The notes under the pieces are model-generated. The model was given only the letters and a program-made list of their open reading frames with translations. It did not search any database and was not told where the DNA came from. A DNA stretch of 40,823 bases from the NCBI RefSeq assembly GCF_000612625.1, contig NZ_CCAS010000038.1:1-40823 (forward strand), read 5' to 3'. Each line of letters opens with the position of its first letter. Within the stretch, counting starts at the first letter, position 1. The DNA is from Neobacillus jeddahensis. GTDB lineage: Bacteria > Bacillota > Bacilli > Bacillales > Cytobacillaceae. Shown here one piece after another: positions 38,506-40,823 of the stretch. Made by a program: the position numbers and the translations under genes.

Positions 38506-39894
38506 ATGGAGCAAAAGAAGAACTCATTTTATTTATTTGGAATCACGCTGGTAGCTGCTATTGGCGGCTTGCTATTTGGCTATGATACAGCCGTTATTTC
38601 TGGGGCTGAGGAATCATTAAAAGTTTATTTAATTGATAGTTTGCACTTAGGAGCATTCATTCATGGAGCAACAATCTCTAGTGCATTAATTGGTTGTATT
38701 ATTGGGGGCTTCATTTCCGGTATTTTTGCCTCAAGATTTGGCCGAAAAAATTCACTCATTATAGCATCAATCTTATTCTTAATATCGTCCTTAGGGGCTG
38801 CTTACCCAGAGTTTTTATTTTTCAGCAAAGGGGAACCAACGATTGGCCTGTTAATCGCGTTTAACCTTTATCGTATTGTAGGTGGAATTGGCGTTGGCTT
38901 GGCTTCGGCTGTTTGCCCGATGTATATCGGCGAAGTGGCTCCGGCACATGTCCGCGGCCGGTTAGTATCGTTTAACCAGTTTATGATTATTTTGGGGATG
39001 CTAATTGCCTACTTTGTTAACTTCTCCATTTCGAGTGGAGAAACACAAGCATGGATTAATGATATTGGTTGGCGATATATGTTTGCTTCGTGTGCAGTTC
39101 CAGCCTTATTGTTCGGAGTGTTTTTATTAATGGTGCCTGAAACACCTCGCTACTTATCATTAAAAAATCAAGATGAAAAGGCACTGTCTATCCTTGCGAA
39201 AATAAATGGCTCTGCCGCAGCAAAATCCATTCTGCAACAGATTAAACAAACGGTTGATGTGTCATCAGCTAAACTATTTACATATGGAAAAACGGTTATC
39301 GTGATCGGCATTCTGTTGTCTGTGTTCCAACAGTTTGTAGGAATCAATGTGGCCTTATATTATGCTCCTAGAATTTTTGAAAGCATGGGGGCTGGGAAAG
39401 ATGCTTCCATGATGCAGACGACAGTGATGGGACTTGTTAACGTGGTCTTTACACTTGTGGCGATTATGACGGTTGATAAATGGGGACGTAAACCATTGTT
39501 AATCATTGGTTCGATTGGTATGGCTCTAGGTATGTTTGGGGTTGCGGGCATGGCCTATGCTGGCGTCATTGGAATGGGTACATTAATCTTCATTATTGTT
39601 TATACGGCTTCCTTTATGATGTCATGGGGTCCAATTTGCTGGGTATTGATTTCTGAAATTTTTCCAAATAATATCCGCGGTCGCGCCGTGGCCATTGCGG
39701 TTGCCGCACAATGGGCTGCGAACTACTTAATTTCTTCTACTTATCCAATGATGATGGAATATAGTGGCGCGTTAACTTACGGTTTTTACGGCTTAATGAG
39801 TGTGCTTTCAGCCATCTTTGTGTGGAAGTTTGTGCCTGAAACAAAAGGCAAGACGTTAGAAGACATGGAAGGTGCCTGGAAAAAGACTGCTTAA
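38506..39894 (+). CDS. Xylose transporter, MFS sugar porter family
   Basis: This 462-residue 12-helix membrane protein shows sugar-porter signatures: GGLLFGYDTAVISGA in TM1, RFGRKN after TM2, PMYIGEVAPAHVRGRLVS after TM4, PETPRYL after TM6, QQFVGINVALYYAP in TM7, DKWGRKPLL, and PETKGKTLEDME at the C terminus. These match XylE/AraE-type proton symporters. Its place between xylA and xylB makes D-xylose the likely substrate. The start codon at 38506 has no clear Shine-Dalgarno sequence, unlike almost every other gene here. Confidence 0.92.
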   Translation: MEQKKNSFYLFGITLVAAIGGLLFGYDTAVISGAEESLKVYLIDSLHLGAFIHGATISSALIGCIIGGFISGIFASRFGRKNSLIIASILFLISSLGAAYPEFLFFSKGEPTIGLLIAFNLYRIVGGIGVGLASAVCPMYIGEVAPAHVRGRLVSFNQFMIILGMLIAYFVNFSISSGETQAWINDIGWRYMFASCAVPALLFGVFLLMVPETPRYLSLKNQDEKALSILAKINGSAAAKSILQQIKQTVDVSSAKLFTYGKTVIVIGILLSVFQQFVGINVALYYAPRIFESMGAGKDASMMQTTVMGLVNVVFTLVAIMTVDKWGRKPLLIIGSIGMALGMFGVAGMAYAGVIGMGTLIFIIVYTASFMMSWGPICWVLISEIFPNNIRGRAVAIAVAAQWAANYLISSTYPMMMEYSGALTYGFYGLMSVLSAIFVWKFVPETKGKTLEDMEGAWKKTA

Positions 39895-39903
39895 TCAAAA
39901 CAG

Positions 39904-39940
39904 AACGCTATCCTCTAGCTACATGAAGGGTAGCGTTTAT
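39904..39940 (+). terminator. Hairpin between the transporter and xylB
   Basis: AACGCTATCC (39904-39913) pairs with GGGTAGCGTT (39928-39937) with one G-T, followed by a weak T-rich tail. It probably attenuates rather than stops transcription into xylB. Confidence 0.6.
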
Positions 39941-39979
39941 TTATCTAAAAATCATTCGGTGAAATGTGAGGAGATACAC

Positions 39980-40823
39980 ATGAAATATGTGATGGGGATT
40001 GATTTAGGAACAAGCTCAGTTAAAGTACTACTCGTTGATCAACAAGGAACTGTTCACTATTCTGTTTCGAAGGACTACCCGCTTATTCAACAGCAGCCGG
40101 GCTACAGCGAACAAAATCCAGAAGAGTGGGTAGAGCAAACAACGAAAGCCCTCCAACAGTTAGTCCAGGAAGCAAATGTACACCCCGATGAGATTGAGGG
40201 GCTTAGTTTTTCCGGACAAATGCATGGGTTGGTCTTGTTAGATGAAGAGCATCTTGTTATTCGGAATGCGATCCTTTGGAATGACACCAGAACGACTCCG
40301 CAGTGTAAGAAAATTGATCAGCAATTAGGCGGAAAGCTGCTTGAGATCACCAAGAATCCAGCGCTCGAAGGCTTTACCTTACCAAAGATCCTTTGGGTAA
40401 AAGAAAATGAGCCGGAGAACCTTGAAAAAACAAGTGTCTTTTTACTACCTAAAGATTATTTGCGCTATCGGTTAACAGGAAAAATCAATATGGATTATTC
40501 AGATGCGGCAGGTACACTTATTTTGGATGTAGTGAATAAATCATGGAGCGCCGACATCTTAAGGACTTTTGAAATCCCAGCGTCCATTTGCCCGCCATTA
40601 GTGGAAACAGAAGAATTAGTCGGGACGATTTTGCCAGAGGTGGCCGAACTTACCGGTTTATCGGCCAAGACAAAAGTATTTGCAGGTGGAGCGGATAATG
40701 CTTGTGGTGCCATTGGGGCAGGGATTTTATCAGAGGGAACAGCCCTATGTAGTATCGGAACCTCGGGGGTTTTCCTTTCTTACGAGAATGATAAGAACAA
40801 AAATTATGGCGGGAAGGTCCATC
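39980..40823 (+). CDS. xylB: Xylulokinase XylB, truncated by the window end
   Basis: The first 281 residues of a FGGY-family kinase are visible. The start MKYVMGIDLGTSSVKVLLVD carries the phosphate-1 motif (DLGTSS). SGQMHGLVLLD is the xylulose-binding segment found in XylB, followed by ILWNDTRT, DYLRYRLTGKINMDYSDAAGT and the second-domain AGGADNACGAIGAG and CSIGTSGV. It phosphorylates D-xylulose to xylulose 5-phosphate with ATP. GTGAGGAG gives the ribosome site. The frame stays open to the end of the window, so the gene is cut, not broken. Confidence 0.95.
   Translation, partial: MKYVMGIDLGTSSVKVLLVDQQGTVHYSVSKDYPLIQQQPGYSEQNPEEWVEQTTKALQQLVQEANVHPDEIEGLSFSGQMHGLVLLDEEHLVIRNAILWNDTRTTPQCKKIDQQLGGKLLEITKNPALEGFTLPKILWVKENEPENLEKTSVFLLPKDYLRYRLTGKINMDYSDAAGTLILDVVNKSWSADILRTFEIPASICPPLVETEELVGTILPEVAELTGLSAKTKVFAGGADNACGAIGAGILSEGTALCSIGTSGVFLSYENDKNKNYGGKVH

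Overview
The window looks like chromosome from an endospore-forming member of the Bacillaceae (Bacillus/Neobacillus-like). The reasons are moderate-to-low GC, strong AGGAGG ribosome sites with frequent TTG/GTG starts, a GerPA/GerPF-family spore protein, a Bacillus-type xylR/xylO/xylA locus, CcpA cre-like sites, a Fur 7-1-7 box, and dispersed Bacillus-type repeats. No rRNA or tRNA genes were seen.

Region 1 (1-11.9 kb) is a sugar-catabolic island. A leftward pair (RpiB-family isomerase, class II fructose/sedoheptulose bisphosphatase GlpX) diverges from a rightward series: IolE-like TIM barrel, a second TIM-barrel epimerase-like protein, an ACS-family MFS carrier, DhaK and DhaL kinase subunits, a DapA-family lyase, a DhnA-type class I aldolase, a paralogue of the TIM-barrel protein, a triosephosphate-isomerase paralogue, and a DeoR-family regulator. 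DhaK/L + TpiA-like + RpiB-like is the enzyme set of tetrulose (L-erythrulose) catabolism leading to erythrose 4-phosphate. The aldolase and GlpX could then carry erythrose 4-phosphate through sedoheptulose 1,7-bisphosphate. A 20-bp motif near TAAACGAAAATAAATGAAAG recurs beside four promoters and is a good candidate for the DeoR operator.

Region 2 (12.0-13.3 kb) is a two-subunit chromate (ChrA-type) transporter on the minus strand.

Region 3 (13.5-20.8 kb) is a c-di-GMP and partner-switch signalling block. It holds a c-di-GMP-I riboswitch with terminator, a 28-residue hydrophobic peptide, a DUF5317-like membrane protein, a membrane HD-GYP protein fused to an RsbW/SpoIIAB-like ATPase domain (its last residues appear frameshifted), a PilZ protein, two STAS anti-anti-sigma-like proteins, a PP2C phosphatase and a FapA/DUF342 protein.

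Region 4 (20.9-27.2 kb) has two DinB-superfamily proteins, a lipoprotein cytochrome c, a Fur-controlled ferredoxin-NADP reductase, a decayed IS1182-type transposase lying between GC-rich repeats, and a PAS-PAS-GGDEF-EAL protein with a degenerate GGDEF motif.

Region 5 (27.3-32.5 kb) is a two-component system plus three-gene ABC exporter resembling LnrJK-LnrLMN (linearmycin resistance) of Bacillus subtilis.

Region 6 (32.5-35.5 kb) carries small or surface-type proteins, an OhrR-like regulator with a glutathione peroxidase under a tandem operator, a GerPA/PF protein, and a repeat-rich intergenic stretch. Region 7 (35.5-40.8 kb) is the xylose locus: xylR divergent from xylA, a sugar-porter-family xylose transporter, and xylB cut by the window end.
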